A stretch of 64,000 bases of DNA, taken from the NCBI GenBank assembly GCA_024508675.1, contig JANINQ010000021.1, positions 889,488-953,487 on the forward strand, given 5' to 3'. The notes below the pieces were generated by a model. The model was given only the letters and a program-made list of their open reading frames with translations. It was not told where the DNA came from and did not search any database. The translations under genes were made by a program, and so were the position numbers. Below, piece by piece: positions 1-7,270 of this stretch. Each line of letters opens with the position of its first letter. Position 1 is the stretch's first letter. This stretch comes from Afipia sp. (GTDB lineage Bacteria > Pseudomonadota > Alphaproteobacteria > Rhizobiales > Xanthobacteraceae).

Positions 1-1
1 C

Positions 2-571
2 GTCACCCTCGGCGCGGCGCTGGTCCATGGCAGCCACGGCATCGTCGGCAAAATTCTCGCGCTGCCCGAATTCATCCTGATCATCGCGCTCGCGCGGCTC
101 GCGGGCACCGTTCTGCGCGCCCACAAGCTTCCGGCGATGCAGATCCTGCTCGGCGTAAAGGTCGCATTCCTGCTGGCGTTCTTTCTCCTCGCCGTGCACT
201 ATGGCCCGTTTCCGGATGCCAATACACCCGCGGCGCTTCTCACCGGCTTTGCCGGCGTCGCCGCGATGGCGATGCAGAACGCCGTGCAGCGCGTGCACAT
301 GGCCAGCCTTCCGCCTTCCACCATGATGACCGGCTCGACCGTGCAGGTGACGCTCGACGCCGTCGACCTGATGACCGGCGCCAGGCCGGAAACACGCCCG
401 CAGGTGAAGACACGCTTCAGCCGCCTTGCGCTGGCGATCTGCTTTTTCGCGCTCGGCTGCGCGGTGTCCGCCGTGATGTATGTCTATGCGGGCTTCTGGT
501 GCCTTGCGCTTTCTGTCGTGGTCGGTTTCGCCGCCTCGGTGATCCGGATCGATGAAGGCGCCCCCGCATAA
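2..571 (+). CDS. YoaK/DUF1275 family membrane protein (5' end outside window)
   Basis: Only the C-terminal part (about 190 residues) is present; the open frame runs in from position 2 with no start, so the gene begins upstream. It contains several hydrophobic helices and the MTGSTVQVTLD stretch, which matches the MTGN-x-x-Q type motif of the DUF1275 (YoaK) inner-membrane family. Function of the family is not established. The stop overlaps the beginning of the next reading frame. Family assignment is from motif and topology only. Confidence 0.75.
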   Translation, partial: VTLGAALVHGSHGIVGKILALPEFILIIALARLAGTVLRAHKLPAMQILLGVKVAFLLAFFLLAVHYGPFPDANTPAALLTGFAGVAAMAMQNAVQRVHMASLPPSTMMTGSTVQVTLDAVDLMTGARPETRPQVKTRFSRLALAICFFALGCAVSAVMYVYAGFWCLALSVVVGFAASVIRIDEGAPA

Positions 572-668
572 GCCGCTTGCGCGCCACCCGCTCCGGTTGC
601 AGGATAAGACTTTTGGGGTTGACGCGTTTTCTTCACGCGAGCCGGTCTCCACTTCGCATGAAAACGCT

Positions 669-1286
669 ATGGCTGGGGATTGCGTGGTGCGTTGTAATGC
701 GTTCGCCGTAATGGCCGTTCTGTGTGCGGGCCTGGGCCTTGGCGCCTGCGCCATGCGCGATTCTTATGTCGCGACGCCTGCGACAACCACGTCCGGCAAC
801 TGGAAGATCGAGACTCAGACCGACCGCATCACCGGCGTTCCGGTACCGAGCGCGATGCTGATTATCAACAATGCCTCCAACAGCTTTGCCGATTACGCCC
901 AGCCCGGCTCGATGCAGCTCACCTGTTTCGACGGCAAGCCGATGGTGCGCTTCGCCTTCGAGTTCAAGGTGGGCACCGATCCGAATTCGACGCTGGGTTA
1001 TCGTTTCGACGAGAAGCCGGGCCATGACAACATCGCAGCGCGCTTCCTGCAGGAATACCGGACCGTGGTGATCGAGGACCGTACGGCGGTCACCACATTC
1101 GTCAGCGAGCTTGCGACATCGAACACGCTCGTTATCCGCATCCGCTCGCTTGCGGCGGGGCGCACCACCGCCGAATTCAAGCTCGACGGCGCGCCTGCCG
1201 CGATCGAAGCGGCCTTCGCCGGTTGTCCGCTGACGCCGCCCGCGCCGACGCCGGAAGCCAGGAAGAAGCGCCGCGCGAAGGCGTGA
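669..1286 (+). CDS. Putative lipoprotein, unknown function
   Basis: About 205 residues. The N-terminus has a hydrophobic stretch ending in GLGLGAC, a good lipobox, so the mature protein should start at that Cys and be anchored in the membrane. The rest is a soluble domain of unrecognised family, with a proline/lysine-rich tail (PAPTPEARKKRRAKA). The open frame extends upstream to 552, but a start at 669 (or GTG 687) places the lipobox at a normal distance from the N-terminus. The exact start is uncertain. Confidence 0.65.
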   Translation: MAGDCVVRCNAFAVMAVLCAGLGLGACAMRDSYVATPATTTSGNWKIETQTDRITGVPVPSAMLIINNASNSFADYAQPGSMQLTCFDGKPMVRFAFEFKVGTDPNSTLGYRFDEKPGHDNIAARFLQEYRTVVIEDRTAVTTFVSELATSNTLVIRIRSLAAGRTTAEFKLDGAPAAIEAAFAGCPLTPPAPTPEARKKRRAKA

Positions 1287-1323
1287 CGGCGAACATCGCC
1301 GATATGAGCACAATCACTCAACC

Positions 1324-1442
1324 GGTCATCCCGGCGAAAGCCGGGATCCATAACCACCGGCGCTTCTGTTGCGCAGCAGACTGCGAGGGTTTCGTCCGAA
1401 CATCGACAGGGGTGATGGGTCCCGGCTTTCGCCGGGACGACA
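1324..1442. repeat. Dispersed palindromic repeat, family A copy 1
   Basis: Ends are inverted copies of the same sequence: CCCGGCGAAAGCCGGGA at the left and TCCCGGCTTTCGCCGGGA at the right, each itself a hairpin, joined by a variable centre carrying CATAACCACC. The same element recurs at seven other places in this window plus one half copy, always between genes. Confidence 0.85.
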
Positions 1443-1586
1443 CCTGAGGATCGTGCACGCGTATTGCTGCGCTGCATCGTGCCTCAACTATGTGCGGGAC
1501 GATTTTCGTGCCTCGCGGTGCTGTGTCTGGACGCGTATCCACGAGCGTCGGAGACTACTGGCGATTCCTGCGTTGCGGAGGATCGC

Positions 1587-1940
1587 ATGAGGTGGCCGGT
1601 TCGCGTTGCCCTGATGATTCCGCTGATGATGCCCGCCGTAACGGTACACGCGGTCGACCGCGGGCAGTTCGGCGATGTGCCCGACCACATCCGGAAATGG
1701 TTCAAGGACGCGCGCAGTCCTGAAGGCGTACCATGCTGCGACGTGTCGGATGGCTATCGCACCGAATACGATGTGCGCGGCGGCATCTACTGGGTGCCGA
1801 TCGATGGCGTCTGGCGCGAGGTACCCGAGAAAGCGGTGATCCGCACCGGCGGCAATCCCACCGGCGGCGCCGTGGTCTGGTACATGACCTATCAGGGCCG
1901 GCTGATGATTACGTGCTTCGTGCCTGCGGATGGGTCGTAG
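1587..1940 (+). CDS. Small secreted protein, unknown function
   Basis: 117 residues. ATG at 1587 is preceded by GGAGG at the right spacing; upstream codons in the same frame are discounted for that reason. A signal peptide (about residues 1-22, ending TVHA) leads a compact domain with a CC pair in GVPCCDVSDGYR and a late Cys (MITCFVPADGS). Small periplasmic proteins of this look are common in Bradyrhizobium relatives; no function is known to me. Confidence 0.7.
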   Translation: MRWPVRVALMIPLMMPAVTVHAVDRGQFGDVPDHIRKWFKDARSPEGVPCCDVSDGYRTEYDVRGGIYWVPIDGVWREVPEKAVIRTGGNPTGGAVVWYMTYQGRLMITCFVPADGS

Positions 1941-1961
1941 TCAAACATAGAAATCATCAAC

Positions 1962-2049
1962 TCGTCATCACCGGGCTTGTCCCGGTGATCCACGTCTTTG
2001 GACGCGCAAGTAAAGACGTGGATGGCCGGAACAAGTCCGGCCATGACGG
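1962..2049. repeat. Dispersed palindromic repeat, family E
   Basis: Begins CGTCATCACCGGGCTTGTCC and ends with the approximate inverse (GGACAAGTCCGGCCATGACG type), with the internal inverted pair CCACGTCTTT / AAAGACGTGG. Single copy in this window; the sequence style is that of repeats scattered in rhizobial genomes. Confidence 0.65.
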
Positions 2050-2067
2050 ACGAGAGATGGCGATCCC

Positions 2068-2862
2068 CTACGCCCTGCCCGGATAACTCACCGCCATGCC
2101 GGCGCGGACATCCTGCTGCACGCCGTACTGCGAGAACGGATAGCGGAAACCGTTTTTCGACAGCGCCTTCATTCCGGCAATCGCGCTGACGAGATATTCC
2201 GGCGGCGTCGCCATCAGCATCTCTTCATCGAGCACGCCGCCATAGCGGCGCTCGGCGAAGCACGGGATCGACAGGCTCGGCAACCGCGTGGTCAGCGCGC
2301 GGCCCCATGAATCGGCGCAGGCGGATTCGCCGACCACGCTCCAGTCGAAACGCTTGTAACCGGACCACTGCAGCCCGTTGATGAAATAGATCATCGCACC
2401 CGGCGTGGCATAGAACAGCGCGATGTCCGGCGGATCGAGCTTGCCGGATGCGAGCGGACCGACCGCGAGCGCGTCGTATTTTCCATCGGGCACGCAATGC
2501 ATCGCTTCCTGATGCGCCTGCGCATCCTGCTGGGTCGAGAACCAAACGCCGGTCATGTGCTGGCCGGACTGCCACGTATCCGTCTTGGCGCCGCCGAGGC
2601 CGACCACGGCGCGGCACTGCGCGCCGACCAGATCGTCGCTGGTGATGCCGACGGTCCAGCCGATGCGCGCGGCCTGCGCCACGATCTGATCCAGCGTATG
2701 CACCGCCTGCGGGCGGCGGATTTTCGGGATCGCCTCCATGTCCTCGCGCCGTGCGAACATCTTCATGCCGAACGGAATCGAACGCAGCTTCAGCAGCGCG
2801 TTCAGATCGTCGACGATCGCAGGCCAGTCATAGGCCGCGTTATTTGTGGCGTTGTGGGTCAT
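2068..2862 (-). CDS. DUF169 family protein
   Basis: 264 residues, preceded by GGGAGAAACGCG at good spacing. The sequence (a long soluble domain with RRPQAVHTLDQIVAQAARIGWTV near the start and many conserved Cys/aromatic positions in the middle) fits the DUF169 family. Members are of unknown biochemical function and are often found with redox or metal-related genes; here the neighbour is bacterioferritin, also on the minus strand, but a terminator-like hairpin separates them. Family call moderate, function open. Confidence 0.65.
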   Translation of the reverse strand: MTHNATNNAAYDWPAIVDDLNALLKLRSIPFGMKMFARREDMEAIPKIRRPQAVHTLDQIVAQAARIGWTVGITSDDLVGAQCRAVVGLGGAKTDTWQSGQHMTGVWFSTQQDAQAHQEAMHCVPDGKYDALAVGPLASGKLDPPDIALFYATPGAMIYFINGLQWSGYKRFDWSVVGESACADSWGRALTTRLPSLSIPCFAERRYGGVLDEEMLMATPPEYLVSAIAGMKALSKNGFRYPFSQYGVQQDVRAGMAVSYPGRA

Positions 2863-2928
2863 CGCGTTTCTCCCGGATGTTTCTTGTTGTTCGCAAGGCT
2901 AAAGCATTTTCCGCGTGAGGCACGAAAA

Positions 2929-2962
2929 GAAAAGCCCGGAGCCGCGATAAGCGGTCCGGGCT
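2929..2962 (-). terminator. Rho-independent terminator of bfr
   Basis: Read on the minus strand, AGCCCGGA pairs with TCCGGGCT around an extended stem and is followed by a T-rich run, just downstream of the bfr stop. Confidence 0.75.
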
Positions 2963-2990
2963 GATTGTTCGGCATTCGCGGAGACGCAGC

Positions 2991-3476
2991 TCAGTGATCT
3001 TCCTCGAGCTTGCCGATGTGCTTCTGGGTGTAGAGTTCAAGGCCGATGCGGCCGATCAGGTCGAGCTGGGTTTCGAGGAAGTCGATATGGCCTTCCTCGT
3101 CCTTCATCAGGCTCTCGAACAGATCGCGCGACACGTAATCCTTGACGCCGTGGCAGTAGGTCGCCGCTTCCTGATAGAGGTCGCGCGCGCCATGCTCGGC
3201 GGCGAGGTCGCACTCGATGATTTCCTTGACGTTCTGGCCGATCCGCAGCGGGTCCAGCACCTGCATGTTCGGGAAGCCGTCCAGGAACAGGATCCGGTCG
3301 GTGAAGCGGTCGGCGTGGTGCATCTCCTCGATGGACTCCTTGCGCCAGACCTTGGACATCTCCTTCAGGCCCCAGTTATCGAGCAGCCGGAAGTGGAGCC
3401 AATACTGGTTGATCGCGGTCAGCTCGCTCCGCAGGCCCTTGTTCAGGTAGTCGATGACCTTGGGGTCGCCCTTCAT
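2991..3476 (-). CDS. bfr: Bacterioferritin
   Basis: 161 residues, the normal length. Start chosen at MKGDPKVIDYLN because it aligns with known bacterioferritins and has GGAG 8 bases upstream; the ATG four codons earlier sits on that ribosome-binding site. Ferroxidase ligands are visible (Glu18, Glu51, His54) and the haem-binding Met52 is present in ESIEEMHHADR. It stores iron as a 24-subunit shell in the cytoplasm. A perfect Irr-type box lies 45 bases upstream, and the ferredoxin partner gene bfd is next door, so iron-dependent control is expected. Confidence 0.95.
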   Translation of the reverse strand: MKGDPKVIDYLNKGLRSELTAINQYWLHFRLLDNWGLKEMSKVWRKESIEEMHHADRFTDRILFLDGFPNMQVLDPLRIGQNVKEIIECDLAAEHGARDLYQEAATYCHGVKDYVSRDLFESLMKDEEGHIDFLETQLDLIGRIGLELYTQKHIGKLEEDH

Positions 3477-3520
3477 CTTGCACTCCATCGTGGAACCGTC
3501 GTTTGACGGGCCATATCCAA

Positions 3521-3537
3521 TTTAGAAACGTTCTAAA
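3521..3537. promoter_or_regulatory. Irr-type iron control element (ICE box) upstream of bfr
   Basis: TTTAGAAACGTTCTAAA is a perfect 7-3-7 inverted repeat matching the ICE motif (TTTAGAA-N3-TTCTAAA) bound by the haem-responsive regulator Irr in Bradyrhizobium and relatives. It is 45-61 bases upstream of the bfr start. Confidence 0.85.
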
Positions 3538-3611
3538 TCAGATTTCCGGCAAGCACAACCCCTCGCCGGGGCGGCGTTCAGACGCGGGGAAAATCGAGCC
3601 GATAGAGATAT

Positions 3612-3896
3612 TTAGGCCGCCGCTTGGGCGGTCAGGATCACCTGATGGTGATGGCCGTCCACAGCATGTTCGCCGTGGTGCTGCTCGCTGTGGGGGCATC
3701 CCGCGCAGCAGGCCTTGGCGCAGGCACCAAGGGCTTCGTCCATGATTTTCTTGATGGTTCGCGCACAGCGCCCGCATTCGGCGCTGCAGCCCAGACAGTT
3801 ATAGACCTGTCCGGCCGTGCGCGGAAAATCCTTGGCCTGGGTCACAACGCTACGGACGTCGTGGTCGGTCAGGACATTGCAGGAACAAACAATCAT
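3612..3896 (-). CDS. bfd: Bacterioferritin-associated ferredoxin (Bfd-like) with His-rich tail
   Basis: 94 residues. Start set at MIVCSCNVL since the CxC of this family lies right at the N-terminus; the frame continues upstream to 3947 but those residues are not family-like. The four [2Fe-2S] Cys are visible: CxC near residues 4-6, then CLGC near 36-39, with further Cys in CGRC. Known role: delivers electrons to bacterioferritin to release iron. Unusual is the C-terminal extension with extra Cys and a His cluster (HSEQHHGEHAVDGHHH), which could bind metal; that is inference. Lies upstream of bfr on the same strand but is separated from it by bfr's own Irr box. Confidence 0.85.
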   Translation of the reverse strand: MIVCSCNVLTDHDVRSVVTQAKDFPRTAGQVYNCLGCSAECGRCARTIKKIMDEALGACAKACCAGCPHSEQHHGEHAVDGHHHQVILTAQAAA

Positions 3897-3969
3897 GGAT
3901 GCTTGGAGAACCTGTAAGGACTGTTGACCCACAGGTATTGGAGCCAAGGCTCCGATGCAAAAGGAAAAC

Positions 3970-3998
3970 AGCCAGTTTCAAGCTATTCCAAACTGGCT
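3970..3998. repeat. 9-bp perfect inverted repeat upstream of bfd
   Basis: AGCCAGTTT at 3970-3978 and AAACTGGCT at 3990-3998 form a perfect hairpin with an 11-base loop, without a T-run. It lies between bfd and a second Irr-like box, so it may be a regulator site or leader hairpin. Confidence 0.5.
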
Positions 3999-4015
3999 AA
4001 GCACCTGCGATCAAA

Positions 4016-4032
4016 TCTAGAATCGATCTAAA
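4016..4032. promoter_or_regulatory. Second, degenerate ICE (Irr) box
   Basis: TCTAGAATCGATCTAAA matches TTTAGAA-N3-TTCTAAA with one mismatch in each arm. It lies between bfd (minus) and the FMN protein gene at 4097 (plus), so it could serve either. Confidence 0.55.
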
Positions 4033-4096
4033 ATAGCGGCAAATGCACGGCCCGGCGGATTGGGTTAAACGTCATCATCGGAATGAGGAGCATGGC

Positions 4097-4702
4097 GTGA
4101 CAAGCATCGGACTGGACGACCTCGGCACCATCTATGCCCCGCCGACCGAGCGCGTGATCGCCAAGCAGCTCGCGCGGATCGACCGCCACGCCGCGAATTT
4201 CATCGGGATGTCGCCGTTCTGCGTGCTGGCGACCTCGGGTCCCGATGGCACTGTCGATGCCTCCCCGCGCGGCGGCAATCCCGGCTTCATCCACATTGAA
4301 AACGAGACTCGCCTCCTGATGCCGGACCGTCCCGGCAACAACCGCATCGACAGCTTCCGCAATGTCCTGTCGGGCAGCGGCTATGTGCAACTGATCTTCT
4401 TTGTGCCGGGACTTGATGAAACCCTGCGTGTCGGCGGCGATGCAAAACTCTCGGCGGATGCGGACCTGCTGGCCCGCATGATCGAGTTCGGCAAGCTGCC
4501 GCGCGCCGTTTTGGACATCGACGTGCGCGAAGTCTATTTCCACTGCGGCAAGGCGCTGATGCGCTCGAAGCTCTGGTCGTCTGAATCCCGCGTCGCGCGC
4601 TCGGCGCAGCCGAGCATCAGCGAGGTCATTCACGAACAGACCGGCCAGGGCACACCGGAATCGCAGGAAGCCGTCGAGGCGCGTTACAAGACGCAGCTCT
4701 GA
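4097..4702 (+). CDS. Pyridoxamine 5'-phosphate oxidase-like FMN-binding protein
   Basis: 201 residues from a GTG start with GAGGAG 8-13 bases upstream. The split-barrel FMN-binding fold is indicated by the sequence around CVLATSGPDGTVDASPRGGNPGFIHI and by the late block SKLW, in the style of the probable FMN-dependent enzyme (DR_2398-like) family. Substrate unknown. An Irr-like box sits 65 bases upstream, which raises the possibility of iron or haem control. Not pyridoxine biosynthesis PdxH itself, as far as motif reading allows. Confidence 0.75.
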   Translation: MTSIGLDDLGTIYAPPTERVIAKQLARIDRHAANFIGMSPFCVLATSGPDGTVDASPRGGNPGFIHIENETRLLMPDRPGNNRIDSFRNVLSGSGYVQLIFFVPGLDETLRVGGDAKLSADADLLARMIEFGKLPRAVLDIDVREVYFHCGKALMRSKLWSSESRVARSAQPSISEVIHEQTGQGTPESQEAVEARYKTQL

Positions 4703-4720
4703 TCTGCTCCATCAACGACT

Positions 4721-4799
4721 GTCATTGCGAGCGTAGCGAAGCAATCCATTCCTGGATAAAAGCTGGACTACTTCCTCGTTGCGCTTCTCGCAATGACGG
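4721..4799. repeat. Dispersed repeat, family B copy 1
   Basis: Starts GTCATTGCGAGCG and ends CTCGCAATGACGG, inverted ends around a centre with AAGCAATCCA. Same element at 8470, 16631 and 36409. Confidence 0.8.
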
Positions 4800-4828
4800 C
4801 CCCTAACAACGTCATCGTGGAATATCCC

Positions 4829-5323
4829 ATGCAGACCCTGCTTCCCCTCGCGGAAAAAATCGCCGCGTCCCTGATCGCACGCAAGGAAACCATTGCGGTC
4901 GCGGAGTCTTCCACCGGCGGCCTGATCTCGGCGGCGCTGCTCGCGGTGCCCGGCGCATCGGCCTACTATCGCGGCGGCGGCGTAATCTATACGCCGCGTG
5001 CGCGCGCTGCGTTGGTGAACATCACCAGGGAAGAAATGGAAGCCATCGGCAATCGCGGCGCGACCGAGCCTTATGCGACCCTGCTCGCGAACCGCGCACG
5101 CGACCTTCTCAACACCACATGGGGCCTCAGCGAAACCGGCGCGACAGGACCATTGGGCAATCGCTACGGCGACGCTGCCGGGCATTCATGCATGGCGGTC
5201 GCAGGACCGCAGACGCGCGTGATCACGCTCGAGACCGGCAGCGATGATCGCGTCGCCAACATGCGTGCGTTCGCGCTTCGCGCGCTGGAATTGTTCGCTG
5301 AAACCATCGGCGCGGCGCGTTGA
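4829..5323 (+). CDS. pncC: Nicotinamide-nucleotide amidase, CinA C-terminal type
   Basis: 164 residues, a stand-alone CinA C-terminal domain. Start at MQTLLPLAEKIA; an earlier in-frame ATG at 4793 lies in a dispersed repeat and is rejected. AVAESSTGGLISAALLAVPGAS matches the family signature AESCTGG with Ser in place of Cys, and TGATGPLGNRYGD matches the glycine-rich active-site block. Known role: deamidates nicotinamide mononucleotide in the pyridine nucleotide cycle. The SSTGG variant and the diverged late block may mean altered activity. Confidence 0.8.
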   Translation: MQTLLPLAEKIAASLIARKETIAVAESSTGGLISAALLAVPGASAYYRGGGVIYTPRARAALVNITREEMEAIGNRGATEPYATLLANRARDLLNTTWGLSETGATGPLGNRYGDAAGHSCMAVAGPQTRVITLETGSDDRVANMRAFALRALELFAETIGAAR

Positions 5324-5601
5324 ACTAAACTGCATCGAATCGCGCAGGCCTGAATTATCCCGCATTTCCGCATGAATCCGTGCTGCGAGGTTCCGTCATT
5401 AACCACGGGAACCCGCTTCACCTTTGATGAGCGAATGTTACGGCGGCAAAAACAGCCTTGTTTTTACGGAACAAATCCGGCCGCTAAACCTTAACAACAC
5501 GTTGCGCCTGATTTTCCTGATTTATTAACCCAACGCATCGCATTTTGGTCACATATGGCCCGTACGTCGCGCCCATCATTCCACACATCGAAGTGAGACA
5601 A

Positions 5602-6003
5602 ATGCGAAAATTGCCAATCGCGATTGCGTCTGTTGTTGCCGTGTTGGCAATTTCTGCCACTGCTCCGGCCCGCGCTCAGGATGTCACGGCATCCCTCGGC
5701 ACTGAATCTGTTGCCGCCGCGCCGAAGAAGAAGCTGTCCATGTTCCAGTCGGCAATGAGCGAAGTCGCCATCATGCGCTATCGCGCTGCGCTCAAGCTGA
5801 AGGCCGAGCAGGTCAAGTATTGGCCCGCCGTCGCCAGCGCCCTGCGTGCGCTCGCCCGCGAGCCCGAAGTGAACGAGGCCGCCGTGCGCCGCTTCGCTCC
5901 GGCCGCCTCCGCGCTGTTCTCGCGTCTCGACGACGATCAGAAGCGCACCGCGATGGGCCTCGTGCAGCAGGCCGGCCTGCAGCAGTACGCTTCGCTGTTC
6001 TGA
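5602..6003 (+). CDS. Small periplasmic helical protein, Spy/LTXXQ-like
   Basis: 133 residues with a clear signal peptide (MRKLPIAIASVVAVLAISATAPARA). The mature part is charged and helical with KAEQVKYWPAVASALRALARE, resembling the LTxxQ helices of Spy/CpxP-like proteins. A longer relative with the same helix (PSQQKYWQPVENAMREV) is encoded at 37839-38498. Start chosen at the ATG that begins the signal peptide. Function not known; envelope chaperone-like role is only a guess. Confidence 0.7.
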   Translation: MRKLPIAIASVVAVLAISATAPARAQDVTASLGTESVAAAPKKKLSMFQSAMSEVAIMRYRAALKLKAEQVKYWPAVASALRALAREPEVNEAAVRRFAPAASALFSRLDDDQKRTAMGLVQQAGLQQYASLF

Positions 6004-6043
6004 TCCCAAATCTTCTGCGCGGACTGTCCGCGTAACCTGAAAA

Positions 6044-6080
6044 TTCAAACGGCGCTTCGCATCGCGAGGCGCCGTTTTCG
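6044..6080 (+). terminator. Terminator after the LTXXQ-like gene
   Basis: ACGGCGCTTCGC pairs with GCGAGGCGCCGT, followed by TTTTCGTTG. Confidence 0.75.
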
Positions 6081-6195
6081 TTGTGCGGATCATGGCAGGA
6101 ATCCGGCCGCGCCATTCAGGCCCGGTTCAACGCGGATATGCAACTTTCACCCCCGGGATCCGTTATCCGATGGGTCACACAGAAAGGTGGAAGCC

Positions 6196-6489
6196 ATGAA
6201 GAAGATCATTCTGGCGGCAGCCACAGCCGCCACGCTCGCAGTCACATCCCTTGCAGCCCCGGCACCGGCCGAAGCGCGCGGCGGACGCGTCGCAGCCGGC
6301 GTCGGCCTCGGCCTTCTGGGCGGCGCCATCATCGGCGGCGCGATCGCCAACAGCGGCGGCTATTACGGTCCCGGCTATGGCTACTACGGCGCGGCTCCGG
6401 CCTATTACGGCGGCGGGTGCTATCTGCGCCGCGAACGGTTCTGGGACGGCTACGGCTGGCGCGTCCGCCGCGTTCAGGTTTGCGATTAA
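6196..6489 (+). CDS. Glycine-rich secreted protein, paralogue 1
   Basis: 97 residues: signal peptide, then a glycine-zipper segment (VAAGVGLGLLGGAIIGGAIA), a Tyr/Gly-rich stretch, and an ending RERFWDGYGWRVRRVQVCD. RBS GGTGGAAG precedes the ATG at 6196. The next gene encodes a close paralogue with an identical ending. Probably an envelope protein; function unknown. Confidence 0.75.
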   Translation: MKKIILAAATAATLAVTSLAAPAPAEARGGRVAAGVGLGLLGGAIIGGAIANSGGYYGPGYGYYGAAPAYYGGGCYLRRERFWDGYGWRVRRVQVCD

Positions 6490-6541
6490 CGCAAAGTCCT
6501 AACGGCAGCCATTTTTTAGCCGCCACAGCTTGGAAGAAAAG

Positions 6542-6582
6542 TAACGCTCCGGATGGCAAAATGCCCGTCCGGGGCGTTTTTT
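6542..6582 (+). terminator. Terminator after paralogue 1
   Basis: AACGCTCCGG pairs with CCGGGGCGTT (one mismatch), with TTTTTT at the end of the stem. Confidence 0.65.
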
Positions 6583-6761
6583 GGTAAGGTGAAACGCCAG
6601 AATCCCGCTATATTTGCGTGGGGACATTCGCTGAAGGCTCGGCGGCAGGAACGCCGGACCTTTCAAACAGGGGCCAAATCGGGCTATTAGAGTACCGTCA
6701 TTGGACCCTTGCAGACCAATCGCCTTGCGCCAGGCTTTGGCGTGTTCTGAGGAGAGACAAC

Positions 6762-7049
6762 ATGAAGAAGGTTCTTTCAGCGTTCCTCGCGGTCGCCACC
6801 GTCGCTGGTTCGCTCGCAACCGCGATGCCTGCCGCCAAGGCTGACGGCGGCCGTATCGCTGCCGGCGTTGCCGGTGGCCTGATCGGCGGCGCCCTGATCG
6901 GCGGCGCAATCGCCTCCAGCCGCCCGGCTTACGGCTATGGCTACGCTCCCGGCCCGGTCTATGTCGAAGAGCCCGCCTGCCGCCTCGTGCGCGAGCGCTT
7001 CTGGGACGGTTACGGCTGGCGCGTCCGCCGCGTTCAGGTTTGCGATTGA
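6762..7049 (+). CDS. Glycine-rich secreted protein, paralogue 2
   Basis: 95 residues. ATG at 6762 after GGAG. Signal peptide (MKKVLSAFLAVATVAGSLATAMPAAKA), glycine zipper (IAAGVAGGLIGGALIGGAIA), short Tyr-rich linker, and the same C-terminal end as the preceding gene (RERFWDGYGWRVRRVQVCD). The two are a tandem duplication, each with its own terminator, so they are probably expressed separately. Function unknown. Confidence 0.75.
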   Translation: MKKVLSAFLAVATVAGSLATAMPAAKADGGRIAAGVAGGLIGGALIGGAIASSRPAYGYGYAPGPVYVEEPACRLVRERFWDGYGWRVRRVQVCD

Positions 7050-7087
7050 TCTGAACAGTTCTCGCGATCTTCGCGAGACATGAGTTT

Positions 7088-7122
7088 CAAAACCCGGCCT
7101 CGCGGCCGGGTTTTTGTTTTTG
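7088..7122 (+). terminator. Terminator after paralogue 2
   Basis: AACCCGGCC-tcgc-GGCCGGGTT followed by TTTGTTTTT. Confidence 0.9.
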
Positions 7123-7141
7123 AAAAGCACTGCAGAAATGT

Positions 7142-7262
7142 GGTCGTCCCGGCGAAGGCCGGGACCCATAACCACCGGTTCATCGGCTCGGGCGAGATGG
7201 CTGAAAACGCCGTTGCAGATTACTTCGACAGGGACGATGGGTCCCGGCCTTCGCCGGGACGA
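7142..7262. repeat. Dispersed palindromic repeat, family A copy 2
   Basis: Same hairpin ends as the copy at 1324 (CCCGGCGAAGGCCGGGA and TCCCGGCCTTCGCCGGGA). It fills the gap between two convergent genes. Confidence 0.85.
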
Positions 7263-7270
7263 CGCGGAGA

